NCBI RefSeq assembly: GCF_019393635.1
Contig: NC_057862.1
Span: forward strand, 483,790,669 to 483,854,668
DNA: 64,000 nucleotides
Reading direction: 5' to 3'
From: Dromiciops gliroides
Lineage: Eukaryota; Chordata; Mammalia; Microbiotheria; Microbiotheriidae
In this document: one piece after another, positions 12,301 to 23,639 of the stretch
Position numbering within the stretch: position 1 is the stretch's first letter
Layout of the letters: each line of letters opens with the position of its first letter
Notes under the pieces: model-generated
Told to the model about the DNA's origin: nothing
The model's database searches: none
What the model saw: the letters and a program-made list of their open reading frames with translations, nothing else
Program-made: the position numbers and the translations under genes

Positions 12301-13504
12301 CCACTTCATTGGTGGTAAAATCACCCCTTTCATTTTTGATACTGATAATTTGGTTTTCTTCTTTCTTTTTTTTAAATCAAATTAACCTAAGGCTTATCTA
12401 TTTCATTGTTTTTTTTCATAAAACCAGCTCTTAGTTTTATTGATTAGTTGTATAGTTTTCTTGCTTTCAATTTTATTAATATCTCCTTTGATTTTCAGGA
12501 TTTCTAATTTAGTATTTAATTGGGAATTTAAAATTTGTTCTTTTTCTAGCTTTTTTAGTTGCATGCCCAATTCATTGATCTCTTCTTTCTCTTTTTTATT
12601 CATGTAAGCATTTGGAGATATAAAATTTCCCCTAAGCACTGCTTTGGCTGCATCCCATAGATTTTGGTATATTGTCTCATTATTGTCATTCTCTTGGATG
12701 AAGTTATTGATTGTTTCTATGATTTGTTGTTTGACCCACTCCTTCTTTAGAATGAGATTAGTTTCCAATTAATTTTTAGTCTACCTTTCCATGACTCTTT
12801 ATCACATGTAATTTTGATTGTATCATGATCTGAGAAGAATGGATTACCATTTCTGCCTTTCTACATTTGACTATGAGGTTTTTGTGCCCTAATACATGGT
12901 CAGTTTTTGAGTATGTGCCATGTACTGTTGAGAAAGTATATTCCTTTCTATCCCCATTCAGTTTTCTCCAGATGTCTATCATATCTAACTTTTCTAATAT
13001 TCTATTCACCTCTTTAACTTCTTTCTTATTTATTTTGCAGTTAGCTTTATCTAATTCTGAGAGGGGAAGGTTCAGATCCCCCACTAGTATAGTTTTGTTG
13101 TCTATTTCCTCTTGTAACTCATTTAACTTCTCCCCTAAGAATTTGAATGCTATACCACTTGGCCAATACATGTTTAATATTGATATTACTTCATTATCTA
13201 TCATACCTTTTAGCAAGATGTAGTTTCCTTCCTTATCTCTTTTAATTGATCTATTTTTGCTTTTGCTTTATCTGTGATAAGAATTGCTACCCCTGCTTTT
13301 TTGATCAGCTGAAGCATAATATATTTTGCTCCAACCTTTTACCTTTATTCTGTGTGTATCTCTCTGCTTCAAATGTGTTTCTTATAAACAACATATTGTA
13401 GGATTCTGATTTTTAATCCACTCTGCTATTCGATTCTGTTTTATGAGAGAGTTCATCCCATTCACACTCACAGTTAAAATTATTAACTGCTTATTTCCCT
13501 CCAT
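9320..13504 (-). pseudogene. L1 ORF2 (endonuclease/reverse transcriptase), dead
   Basis: Minus-strand ORF2 begins at ATG 13504-13502 (MEGNKQLIILTVSVNGMNS), the usual start of L1 ORF2p. Endonuclease signatures are readable: VGDLNLPLS near 13095 and the TDHVLGHKN block near 12890. The reverse-transcriptase FADD box is at about 11432-11443 (read in reverse). Stops, frameshifts and the LTR at 10736-11179 interrupt it. The 3' limit is approximate. It would have supplied nicking and cDNA synthesis for L1 and for SINEs in trans. Confidence 0.85.
10736..11179 (-). mobile_element. Solo LTR of an endogenous retrovirus
   Basis: A 444-bp block interrupts L1 ORF2 and is absent from the related L1 at position 1120. 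On the minus strand it begins TGATGAAAT and ends CATCACA (TG...CA with short inverted ends). Flanks are TGTGTG (10730-10735) and TATGTG (11180-11185), a 6-bp TSD with one mismatch. In minus orientation it carries a CCAAT box (11006-11010), a TATA box TATAAAAAG (10964-10956) and an AATAAA signal (10813-10808) in the order expected for U3-R-U5. No internal viral genes are present, so it is a recombinant solo LTR. A 6-bp TSD suggests an ERVK-like (class II) origin; I cannot name the family. Confidence 0.85.
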
Positions 13505-14061
13505 CTTCTTTTCCCCTTTGTTTGTACTCTTTTTTCCTTCTTTCACCCTATTCCTCTTTACCAGTGTTTTGCTTCTGACCACTGCCTCCCTCAATCTACC
13601 CTCCCTTTTATCAGCTGCCCTTCTTTTTCTTGCCCCTTTTCCCCCCATTTCTTCCCTCCCTTCTATCAATACCACCCTTTTTCCCCTTCCCCTTTTGTTT
13701 CCTTAAAGAGTAAGCTAAATTACTTTATACAAATAAAATACTTTATACAAATCTGATGAGAGCAAGGTTGCAACAATGCTCACCTCTCCCTTCTTTTCCT
13801 CTATTGGAATGGGCTCTTTTTGTGCCTCTTCATATGATGTAATTAACCCCATTCTACCTCCCCCTTTCTCTCCTTCCCCCTAGTCTTCTTTTGTTTTGCC
13901 CCTTAAGTTTCTTTATATCATCACATAATAGTCGATTTAATAACAGTACTTTAACAGATATACGGATCCCAAGAGTTAAAAGTGTTATCCTCCCTCATAA
14001 GGATGCAAGCAGTTTAACATCACTGAACAACCTCCACCACCCCCCAACCTTGTTTACCTCT

Positions 14062-15093
14062 TTATATTTCTCTAGAGCCTTGTATTTGGAGATCAAATTT
14101 TCTGTTCAGTTCTGGTCTTTTTCTCAGGAAGCCTTGGAAGTCCCCTAATCCATTGAATGTCCATCTTTTCCTCTGAAAGAGAATGATCAGTTTTGCTGGG
14201 TAGCTGATCATGGGTTATAATCCAAGCTCCTTTGTGTTCCTGAATATTATATTCCAACCCCTGCAATCCTTTAATGTTGAAGCTGCCAGGTCCTGTGCAA
14301 TGCTGACTATGGCTCCATGATATTTAAATGATTTCTTTCTGGCTGCTTGGAGTATTTTCTCCTTCACCCCATAATTCTGGAGTTTGACTACAATATTCCT
14401 TGAAGTGTTCCTTTTGGGGTCTCTTTCAGGAGGTGATTGGTGGATTCTTTCAATGATGATTTTATCCTCTGATTCTATAATTTCAGGGCAGTTCTCCTTG
14501 ATAATTTCCTGGAATATGGTGTCTAGAGTCTTTTCTTGATCATGGCTTTCAGGTAGTCCAATAATTCTCAGATAATCTCCTCAGGATCTATTTTCCAAGT
14601 AAGTTTTTCGAATGAGGTGTTTCACATTTTCTTCTATTTTTTCAGTCTTTTGATTCTGTTCAATAGATTCTTGGTGTCACGTGGAGTTATCAGCTTCCAT
14701 CTGCTTAATTTTAATTTTCAAGGACTTATTTTCCTCAGTAAGCTTTTGTACCTCTTTCCATTTGGCCAATTTTTTCTCAAATTTGGCCATTTTTTTCTCT
14801 CATTTGGTCAATTGAATTTTTTTTAAGGAATTGTTTTCCTCAGTCACTTTTTGTGTTTCTTTTTGCAGTGTAACTCTCATTTCTTTTTCCATTTTTCTTC
14901 CACATCTCTTATTTGATTTTTAAGTCTTTTTGAGCTCTTCAAAAAAGGCTTTTTGGTCTTTAGACAAGATCATCTTCCCACTTGAGTCTTCACTTGTAGG
15001 CATTTTGACAAACTCATCTGAGTTTGAGTTTTTGTCTTGCCTTCAACCATAGAAGTTGTCGATGGTAAGGGTCTTTTTTTGTTTCTTATTCAT
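14062..15093 (-). pseudogene. L1 ORF1 (RNA-binding coiled-coil protein), dead
   Basis: Minus-strand frame from ATG 15093-15091 (MNKKQKKTLTIDNF) to a stop at 14064-14062, about 343 codons, close to the usual L1 ORF1p length. Repeated EENKSLK-type heptads form the coiled coil (about 14900-14690). An RRM-like region follows (LRIIGLPESHD, about 14580-14545), then a C-terminal domain with EKILQAARKKSFKYHG (about 14370-14320). In-frame stops occur, for example soon after the start, so no functional trimeric RNA chaperone is made. Confidence 0.88.
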
Positions 15094-15171
15094 GTTGTTT
15101 CCTATTTTTAGACTTGTAAAGTTGAAGTCTGCTCCTGGGGCACAGGGTTCACTGTTGCAAGCTTCTTACTG

Positions 15172-15210
15172 CTCTCAGCTGCCCCACTCTCAGCTGCCCC
15201 ACTCTCAGCT
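15172..15210 (-). repeat. 15-bp tandem repeat in the L1 5'UTR
   Basis: Unit CTCTCAGCTGCCCCA is repeated exactly twice (15172-15186 and 15187-15201) with a partial third copy. It lies in the L1 5' region, upstream of ORF1 in the minus orientation, where tandem units can affect the internal promoter. Confidence 0.85.
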
Positions 15211-15599
15211 GTGTCGAGTTGCAGCAGTGTTGAACTGCCCACTAAGCTGACCTGTGCTGAGTTGCCAGCTGAGAAGAGTACTGCTGAGCCACCCTCCCCT
15301 TTCACCCAGGTGAAACAAACCTTTTTTGAAGTATTCTAAATTATTTCAAGTAACAGGATTGTGTCTCTCTTTTTGTAGGTTCAGTAGTTCCAGAATCTGT
15401 TTAGAGGCTTGATTTAATGGTTTTTTTTAGGGAAATATGAGAAAGCTCATGCTACTTCCTAGCTTCTCTCCACCATCTTGGCTCTGCCTCTGAAACTCCA
15501 ATTACCCCACTTTAGCTACATCTTGAGGTATAGTCTTATCCTAGAGAAGGTCATCTCAAGCTATTATAAAATAAAAGATTATAACTTTTTTATTATACA

Positions 15600-15795
15600 T
15601 GGAGGGACATGGTATAATGGAAAGATCAATGGGTCTGGAGTCAGAGGATCTGGGTTCAAATGCAACCTCTAATATTTATTACCTCTGTGACAAGGAGCAA
15701 GTCATTTGATGTCACTGGCCCTCAGCTTCCTCCTGTGTGAAATGAGATAGTTGGAATAAATAACTAAGGTCCCTTCTGGCTTAAGCTGCATGATC
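15600..15795 (+). mobile_element. CORE-SINE (MIR/MAR1-like)
   Basis: Shows tRNA-like head, CTGGGTTCAAATGCAACC B-box region, the core 'tgtgaca...agcaagtcatttgatgtcac' and the 3' block TAAGGTCCCTTCTGGC, an L3/CR1-type end. An older family than the WSINE1-like copies; no clear TSD. Confidence 0.8.
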
Positions 15796-16801
15796 CAATT
15801 ACCTTTACTCCCACTTTATGCCACTTGGAAATTTTGGAGTATTAAGTTGGTTTTCCAGTTAGATTTTGCTATTGGAAAGAAATGTGTACTGCTCAGACAA
15901 CACTGGCAATGTGGCCATTTCCAGTTACTAATTGTCATTATATATAAATATGTTAGCTTTTTAATCTATGAATCAGTTTCTTAAGGATTTGCTAGTACAA
16001 ATCACCTCTAAATAAACTAATAAAATTAAGTTCCTGAATGTACAGAAAGGAGTGCCAAATCCTCATATTTCAGTGATCTCACTTAGATACTGCCCCACCA
16101 TGATGCCCAGCTAAGTTGTAAAACCTGGATTTATATCACAGCCAAACTTCAAACTATGAAAGCATGGGAAAGTAGACTGACTATCAAAAAATCTTCCACT
16201 AAGATGGTACAGTGAAGGGAAAGAACAAGATTTGCAAAAGAAGAGACAAGCTTTTGGAATAAACTCTGTGACTGGTTGATTGCCAAAGATTGTATGTAGC
16301 TAAGACTGACTTGGCATTACATAGCAGCAGTGATACAATGGAAGGATCAAGAAAGGAAAATTTGTTGGGAAAAATTCAGTTTACACCTAGTTTCATTCAG
16401 GTACTGGCAATACATCTGAAAAAATACAAACAACAAGAAATTACAGCATTTAAAGAGAGGTTGTCTGACAACTTGCCAAAACAGTAAGATCCTTCATGTT
16501 GGACCACATTTTTTTAAAAAGCCAGTTACTTTGCAGTAATTGGAAGCCATAATCCTGGCATTATTCATATAGAATATTTGTCTGCAATGATTTATCTCTA
16601 AGTAACTGAGAGATCTTTAGTGAAAGTCTTAAACTTTTCTGTTCTGATAATTACCTCACACATGTCATATTGATCAAAGTGTATGACTTACATTCTCCAT
16701 GTCTAAAAAGTCTAGAAACTTGACAGGCAGAGTTTCTAGAATGGCAAGCTACTACTACTCCTTCCTTCTCTAAAAGTTCCCAACATGAAGATTATCCCAC
16801 T
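15796..16801. other. Single-copy DNA, no gene recognised
   Basis: No repeat or exon identified. The ORF at 16290-16487 is short and unlike any family I recognise. Confidence 0.5.
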
Positions 16802-17144
16802 CAAGGGTTCTTAACCTGAGGTCTGTGAAATTTTTTTTAATTTAATTTTTTTGTTTTCTTTTTAAAATATTTAATAATGGTCAGCTAAGTGGTACAGAAG
16901 ATAGAGGACCAGCCCTAGAGTCAGGAGGGCCTGATTTCAAATCTGGTCTCAGGTACATACTGTGTGGTCCTGTGTAAGTCACTTGACCCCAATTGCCTCA
17001 AAAAAAAATAATAACTATTTCAATGTAAATTATTTCCTTTGTAATCCCATATATTTTTATTTTATGCATTCAAAAGTATTATTCTGAGAAAGGGTCCAAT
17101 ACCAAACTGCCAATGGGGTCCCAATACAAAAAAGTTAACCCCTG
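16802..17144 (-). mobile_element. Non-autonomous hAT-like DNA transposon (MITE), SINE-split
   Basis: Ends are AAGGGTTCTTAACCTGAGG at left and AAGTTAACCCCTG at right, terminal inverted repeats of the pattern CAGGGGTTCTTAACC. The interior matches, in reverse orientation, the copies at 30272-30459 and 37910-38100 (the words for 'CCCCTTTGGCAGTCTGG' appear as CCAAACTGCCAATGGGGTC). It has no transposase. A SINE sits inside it. Confidence 0.75.
16880..17005 (+). mobile_element. Old WSINE1-like SINE inside the MITE
   Basis: Head GTCAGCTAAGTGGTACAG, GATTTCAAATCTGG B box and CTTGACCCCAATTGCCTCA end are all recognisable but more diverged than in other copies. It splits the hAT-like element. Confidence 0.85.
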
Positions 17145-18113
17145 CAATCAGGTAAATGTATCATTACTCCTTGAAGTACCAAAATGCTGATTTCAAAAAA
17201 CAGCTGAATATAACCATGAATGAATTAGAGGAACCAAGAAGGTGGAGAAAAGGCAGGGACTCACCTGAGCTCTCCCCAAAGCCCCTTCAAAGATCTTTAA
17301 ATAATGCCCTAAAATTCTAGAGTGGCAGAACCTGCAAAAGGACAGGTGATACAATTTTCCAACCCAAGACAACTTATAAGGTTATCAGGAAAGGTCTGTC
17401 ACACCTGGGTCAGAGTGAAGCACAGTCCAGTGCAGGCCAAGCTAGTGCAAACCAGGAGAGGGCCTTGGAGTGGCTTAGCTGCTGCTGCTTTCAGAGCTCT
17501 CAGCCCACAGGCAGTAAGCAGATCAAACACCTGGTCAGAAGGAGATTACAGGGGTCTCTGCTGGCACTGAGGATGGGCTTCTGTTGCTTTGCTCATACTT
17601 GTATCCCAGTCATAGTGCTGGGTAGCAGTTCCAAGGGCAAGGAGGAGTTCTAGCACACCAGAGCTTACAGCCACAGTGGAGCAGGGACTATCATCAGAGT
17701 TTGAAGGCAGAAAAAAGTGCTTGTCATCACTCACAGACCAGAGCACAGTCCAGGAGAGTAGTAAACACACCTCTCCTTAGATCATACCACCTTGGAAGAA
17801 CTGAAAACCTAGAAGTATGTCTCAAAACAGTTACACAAACCCCTAAAGATTAGGGTAGTGGGCCCTCAACCCTAGAAGCAAGGCCCCATTTTAGCAAAGA
17901 GTTAAAGGTCAAACAATACACTGTGAAGATAAACAAACAACAGAAGAAAATTCTGACTACAGAAAGTTACCATGGTGCCAAGGAATATCAAAACACACAC
18001 TCAGAAGAAGACAACAAAGTCAAAACTCCCATATCCAAACTCTCAAAGAAAAATATTAATTAGTTTCAGGCTATTGAAAAGCTCAAAAAGGATTTTTAAA
18101 ATCAAATAAGAGA

Positions 18114-21014
18114 CCCAGCCCCAGTCCCAGCAAACTAGGAGCAGGCCTCATCAGCTTCCAAACCAGCAGATGCAGCAATTTCTTCTGGAACTCATCCCAC
18201 AGAAGGTCTAGGACCATGGAAGAACTAAAAACTTACAAATACCTAAAAGTATTTCTGAAAACAGCTGCACAAACCCCCTGAAGCTTGGGACAATGTTGCA
18301 ATCAGTGCCACACTTTAACAAAGAGTTAAAAGTCAAGAAATAGGCTGGGAAAATGAGCAAACAGAAAAAAATGCTGACAATAGACAGTTTCCATAGTGAC
18401 AAGGAGAATCAAAATACAAGCTCAGAAGAAAATAACAAAGTAAAAGCTCCTATATCCAAAGCTTCCAAGAAAAATATGAATTGGCCTCAGGCCATAGAAG
18501 GGCTCAAAAAGGAGTAAGAGAGGTAGAGGGAAAAATGGAAAGAGAAATGAGAGTGATGGAAGAAAATCATGAAAAAAAAGTCAGGGGGATAGCTAGGTGG
18601 CTCAGTGGATAAAGCACAGGCCCTGGATTCAGGAGGACCTGAGTTCAAATCTAGCCTCACACACTTGACACTTACTAGCTGTGTGACCATGGGCAAGTCA
18701 CTTAACCTTCATTGCCTCAACAGCTTGGTAAAGGAGGAAAAAAAAATACTGAAGATAACAACACCTTAAAAAACAGACTCAACCAAATGGTAAAAAAAAA
18801 AAAAGAGGTACAAAAAGCCAATGAGGAAAAGAATGCCTTGAAAAAGCCAAATTGGCCAAATGAAAAAGGATGTACAAAAGCTCTTTGAAGAAAATAACTC
18901 CTTAAAAATTAGGATTGGCCAAAAAAAAATTAGTATTGACCAAATTGAACTAATGACTTTATGAGAAATCAGGAAACAATAAAGCAAAACCAAAAGAATG
19001 AAAAAATAAATAAATAAAAGGCATTGTGAAATATTTCATTGGAAAAACAACTGACTTGGAAAATAGATCCAGGAAAGATAATCTGAAAATTATTGGACTA
19101 CCTGGAAGCCATGATGAAAACAAGAGCCTAGACATCATCTTCCAAGAAATTGTCAGGGGAAATTGCCCTGATGTTCTAGAACCAGAAGATAAATAGCAGG
19201 TCAAAGCATCCACTGATCACATCCTGAAAGAGATTCTAAAATTAAAACTCTCAGGGATATTATAGCCAAATGCCAGAGCTCCCAGGTCAAGGAGAAAATA
19301 TTGCAAGCAGCCAGAAAGAAACAATCTAAGTATTGTGAAACCACAGTCAGGATAACACAAAATTTAGCAGCTTCTACATTAAAGGATTGGAGGGCTTGGA
19401 ACATGATATTCTGGAGGGCAAAGGAAGTGGGATTACAACCAAGAATCACCTACCCAGAAAAATTGAGTATAGTCCTTCAAGGGAAAAAAATGAGAATTCA
19501 ATGAAAGAGAGAACTTTCAGTCATTCTTGATGAAAAGACATGAGCTGAATAGAAAATCTTACTTTTAAATACAAGACTCTAGAGAAGCATGAAAAGGTAA
19601 ACAGGAAAAAGAAATCATAAAGGATATTAAAAGGTTAAACTGTTTACATTCCTACATGGGAAGATGATACTTGTAACTCATAATAACATTCTCATAATTA
19701 GGGCACATGGATGGAGTATATGTAGACAGAGGGCACAGGTGTGAATTGAATATGAAGAGATGGTATCTTTAAAAAACTAAAGAATTATAAAATTAAGGGG
19801 TGAGAGAGGAATGCACTGGGAGAAAAGGAATGGAGAGGTGGAATGGGGTAAATTATCTCACAAAAAAGAAGCAAGAAAAAGTGTATACAGTGGAGGGGAA
19901 GAAGGGGGAGGTGCTGGTGAATGAGTGAACCTTACTCTCATCAGAATTGGTTCAAAGAGGGCATAACATACACATTCAATTGGGTATAGTAATCTATCTT
20001 ACCCTGCAGAAAGTAGGAGGGAAAGGAGATGGAGGGGGAAGGTGATAGAAGTGAAGGCAGATTGGGGGAGGGGGCAATCAAAAGTAAAGCACCTTTGAGA
20101 AAAGAAAGGGTGAAAGGAGATAGAGAATACAGTAAGTGACTTGGGGAGGGAGTAGGATGGAGAGAAATTCATTTAGCAATAGTAATTGTGAAATGATCAT
20201 CAGGATCTTCTCAGAAAAACCTGGAAAGAATTACATGAGCTGATGCAAAGTGAGATGTACTGTATACAATATAACAGCAATATTATAAGATGATCAGCTG
20301 TGAATGACTTAGCTACTCTCAGCAATGCAATGATCCAGGACAACTCTGAAGGACTTATGAAAAATTTGATCCATCTCCAGAGAAAGAACTGATGGTATCT
20401 GAATACAAATTGAAGCATATTTTTTAGTTTCTTTTTCTTAAGTTTTTTTGGTCTGTTTTCTTTCACAAGTTGACTAATGTAGAAATATTTTGCATAACTA
20501 CACATCTGTAACTTATATTGAATTGTTTGCATTCTTAACGGGGGGTGGAGAGGGAGGGAGAAAGAGAATTTGGAACTCAAAGTTCTAAAAATGGATGTTA
20601 AAATTGTTTTTACATGTAATTGTGGGGAGGGAATAAAACTCTAAATTTTTTAAAAAAAGGGAAAAAAAAGAAAAAACCTGCAAAGACTTGCATGAAATGA
20701 TGAAAAGTAAAATGAGCAGAGGCAAGAGCACATTTTATACAGTAGCAGCAATATTTTTCTAAGAACAACATGGAATGACTAAGCTATCCTAAGCAATATG
20801 AATCTTCAAATCAACTGGGAAGGACTTATGAGGGAAAATGCTATCCAACTCCAGAGAGAGAACTGATATATGGAAGTATGTATTGTATGGTTCCACATAT
20901 ATATCTATATCCATGTTGACCTTCTCTAATGTAGGTTTGGAAGAGAGCAAGGGAAACAACCCAGAACTCAAAATATAACAAGTAAAATTTTAAAATGTAT
21001 TGTACATTAAAAAA
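18114..21014 (+). mobile_element. HAL1-like L1 derivative (inner element) nested in the outer ORF1
   Basis: Inserted in the outer ORF1 with imperfect TSD AAATAAGAGA (18104-18113) and AAATAAGAAA (21015-21024). It is 5'-truncated within the 5'UTR. ORF1 starts at 18354 (MSKQKKMLTIDSFHSD), and continues past a SINE to the RRM-like NLKIIGLPGSHDENKSLDII near 19080-19140 and KENILQAARKKQ-type region near 19290-19330. The ORF2 start is followed by a jump at about 20190 straight into the 3'UTR. A second L1 tail (20660-21010) follows in tandem before the A-rich end. Confidence 0.75.
18584..18719 (+). mobile_element. WSINE1-like SINE in the inner HAL1-like ORF1
   Basis: Head ATAGCTAGGTGGCTCAGTGG, GAGTTCAAATCTAGCC B box and TTCATTGCCTCA end. 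The host ORF1 reads on across it after removal. No long TSD is visible. Confidence 0.9.
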
Positions 21015-21132
21015 AAATAAGAAAGATAGAAGAAAAATTGAGAAGACAAATGAGAATGATACAAGAAAATCATGACAAAAAGATACAACAGGTTGGTAAA
21101 AAGAGATACAAAAACACAATGAGGAGAATACT

Positions 21133-21333
21133 TTGAAAAGGAGAATTAGTCAAATGGAAAAAGATATACAAAAATTCACTGAAGAGAACACCTTAAAAAA
21201 TAGAATTAGCCAAATGGAAAAGGAAGTACAAAATCTCACTGAAGAAAATAATTCCTTAAAAATTATAATTGAGCAAGTGGAAGCTAATGACTATGAGACA
21301 TCAACAAACAAAACCAAAAGAATGAAGAAATAG
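21133..21333 (+). pseudogene. ORF1p coiled-coil fragment of the outer HAL1-like element
   Basis: An open 66-codon stretch with two tandem heptad-rich units, RISQMEKDIQKFTEENTLKN and RISQMEKEVQNLTEENNSLK. This is the trimerising coiled coil of L1 ORF1p. It is part of a dead ORF1, not a separate gene. Confidence 0.8.
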
Positions 21334-21373
21334 AAGACAATGTGAAATATCTCATTAGAAAAACAACTGACCT

Positions 21374-21526
21374 GGGGCAGCTAGGTGGCGCAGTAGATGG
21401 AGCACCGGCCCTGGATTCAGGAGGACCTGAGTTCAAATGTGACCTCAGACACTTAACACTTACTAGCTGTGTGACCCTGGGCAAGTCACTTAACCCCAAT
21501 TGCCTCACTTGAAAACAAAAAAGAAA
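21374..21526 (+). mobile_element. WSINE1-like SINE with 17-bp TSD
   Basis: Near-consensus copy (GGGGCAGCTAGGTGGCGCAG head, GAGTTCAAATGTGACC B box, AACCCCAATTGCCTCA end, A-rich tail). TSD AGAAAAACAACTGACCT at 21357-21373 and 21527-21543 is exact, so the insertion is relatively young. Confidence 0.96.
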
Positions 21527-23639
21527 AGAAAAACAACTGACCTAGAGAACAGATCCAGGAAAGATCATTTTAAAATTATTGGACTTCCTGAAAGCCATGA
21601 TTTAAAAAGAGCCTAGACATAATCTTGCACAAAATTAACAAGGAAGCTGCATTGATATTCTAGAACCAGAAAGTAAAGTATTAATCAAAAGAATACATTG
21701 ATTCACTCCTGAAAGAGATCCCAAAATGAAAACTCCCAGGAATATTGTAGCCCAATTCCAGAGATGCTAGGTTGAGAAAATATTGCTAGCAGCTAGAAAG
21801 AAACAATTCAAGTATCATGGAACCACTGTCAGGATAACTCAAGATTTAGCAGCATCTACATTAAAAGATCAGGAGTGTTGGAATATGATATTCTGAAGGG
21901 CTAAGGAGCTAGGATTACAATCAAGAATCATCTGCCCAGCAAAATTGAGTACAATTATTCAGGGAAAAAATGGATATTCAATGAAAAAGAGGACTTCCAA
22001 CCATTCTTGGTGAAAAAAACCAAAGCTGAATAGAAAATCTGACTTCCTAATACAAGACTCAAGGGAAACATAAAAAGGTAAACAGGAAAGGGAAATCATA
22101 AGGGACTTAAGGTTAAACTATTTACATTCATACATGGTAAGATGATATGTGTAACTCATAAGAGCTTTCTCATTATTAGGGCAGTTAGAGTATATATAGA
22201 CAGAGGGCACAGGTGTGAGTTGAATATGATGGGATGATATCTAAAAAAATTAAGGGGTAAGAAGGCAATGCACTGGGAGAAAGGGGAAGGGAGTGGTATA
22301 ATGGGGTAAATTATCTCATAAAAGAGGCAAAAAAAATCATTCACAGTGGAGGGGAAGATGAGGGAGGTGGTGGGGAATGCTTGAAACTTACTCTCATCAG
22401 AATTTGCACAAAGAGGGAAAACATACACATTCAATTGGGTAGCTTTCCCTATAGGAAAGTAAGAATGGAAAGAGATAAGAGAAGGGAGTAGTGCTCATAG
22501 AAGAGAGGATGGATTGTGGGAGACAGTAGTCAGATGAAAAACACTTTTGAGGAGTGACAAGATAAAAGGGGAGAGAGAATAGAATAAATGGGAGGGAAGG
22601 AATAGGATGGAAGGAAATACAGTTAGCAATCATAACTGTGACAAAATTTTTGAAGCAAGTCTCTCTGATAAAGGCCTCCTCTTAAATAAATAGAGAAATG
22701 AGTCAAATTATAAAAATAAGAGCCATTCCTCAGTTGACAAATGATAAAAAAATTATGAACAGTCAGTTTTCAGATAAAGTAATCAAAGTTATTTATAGCC
22801 ATATGGAAAAATGCACTATTGATTGGTAAAAATGCAAATTAAAATAATTCTGAGGTACTATCTCATACCTATTAAACTGGCTAATAGGATAGAAAAGGAA
22901 AATGACAAATGTTGGAGGGGGTGGTGTGGGAAAATTGAGACACTAATAACTGTTGGTGGAGTTGTGAACTGATTTAAACATTATGTAGAACAATTTGGAA
23001 CTATGCCCAAATATTTATCATAACTCTTTTCTGGTAGCAAAGAATTAGAAATTGGGGGGATGCCTATCAATTGGAGAATGGCTGAAAAATGTGTGGCATA
23101 TGATTGTGATGGAATATTATTATCCTTTAAGAAATGAATGGTTAGATGCTCTCAGAAAAACCTGTAAAGACATGGACTGATGTAAAGTAAAATGAGTAGA
23201 ACCAGGAGAACATGCTATATAATAACAAGAATTTTGTAAGATGATCGACTGTGAATGACTTAGTTATTCTCAGCAATACAAAGATCCAAGACAACTCTTA
23301 AGGACTTACAATGAAAAATGCTATTCATCCCCAGAAAAAAAAACTTATGAAATCTGAATACACATCAAAGCTTACTTTTTTCACTTTCTTTATTGGTCTT
23401 GGGGTTTCATTTTGGTCTATTTTTTTACAACATGACTAATATGGAAAAATATTTTGCATGACTACACATGTATATAAAATTGTTTGCCTTCTTAATGGGG
23501 AGAGAGGGAAAGAATTTGGAATTCAAACTAATTTTTAAAACTAATGTTGAAAAAAATTTATGAGTAATTGAGGAAAACAAAATACCAAATTTTTAAAAAG
23601 AATTCTATAATTGGCAAAAAAGACAAAGTAACCATGAAT

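Larger units (their letters stand above)
8752..15500 (-). mobile_element. Full-length LINE-1 with target-site duplication, carrying two later insertions
   Basis: On the minus strand the element starts near 15500 with a GAGGCAGAGCCAAGATGGTG type 5' end and finishes in the A-rich 3' end near 8752. A TSD flanks it: ATTACCCCCACTTTA at 8737-8751 and ATTACCCCACTTTA at 15501-15514 (one C differs in the run). Order: 5'UTR, ORF1 (15093-14062), a purine-rich inter-ORF spacer, ORF2 from 13504, 3'UTR. Removing the SINE (8803-8963) and LTR (10736-11179) leaves about 6.1 kb, the normal L1 length. Both ORFs contain stops. Confidence 0.93.
17222..23628 (+). mobile_element. HAL1-like L1 derivative (outer element), interrupted by a second one
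   Basis: The outer element is 17222-18113 plus 21015-23628. An 11-bp TSD, TAACCATGAAT, lies at 17211-17221 and 23629-23639. It starts with an L1-like 5' end (CCAAGAAGGTGGAG), has a 5'UTR and an ORF1 (coiled coil at 21133-21333, RRM-like part near 21560-21720). It keeps only about the first ten codons of ORF2 (to about 22640), then jumps to the ORF2 C-terminal end (TGATAAAGGCCTCC at 22667) and 3'UTR. Lacking endonuclease and reverse transcriptase, it resembles the known half-L1 (HAL1) class. ORF1 is broken by stops and by a SINE. Confidence 0.78.

Noticed and set aside
13382..13706. Overlapping ORFs on both strands (97 and 87 codons)
   Set aside because: They lie in the L1 inter-ORF spacer and ORF2 start; the plus-strand one is antisense to L1.
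17785..18510. A tandem duplication of L1 5'UTR/ORF1 sequence within one element
   Set aside because: Better explained by nesting: the outer ORF1 resumes at 21015 and TSDs bound the inner element.
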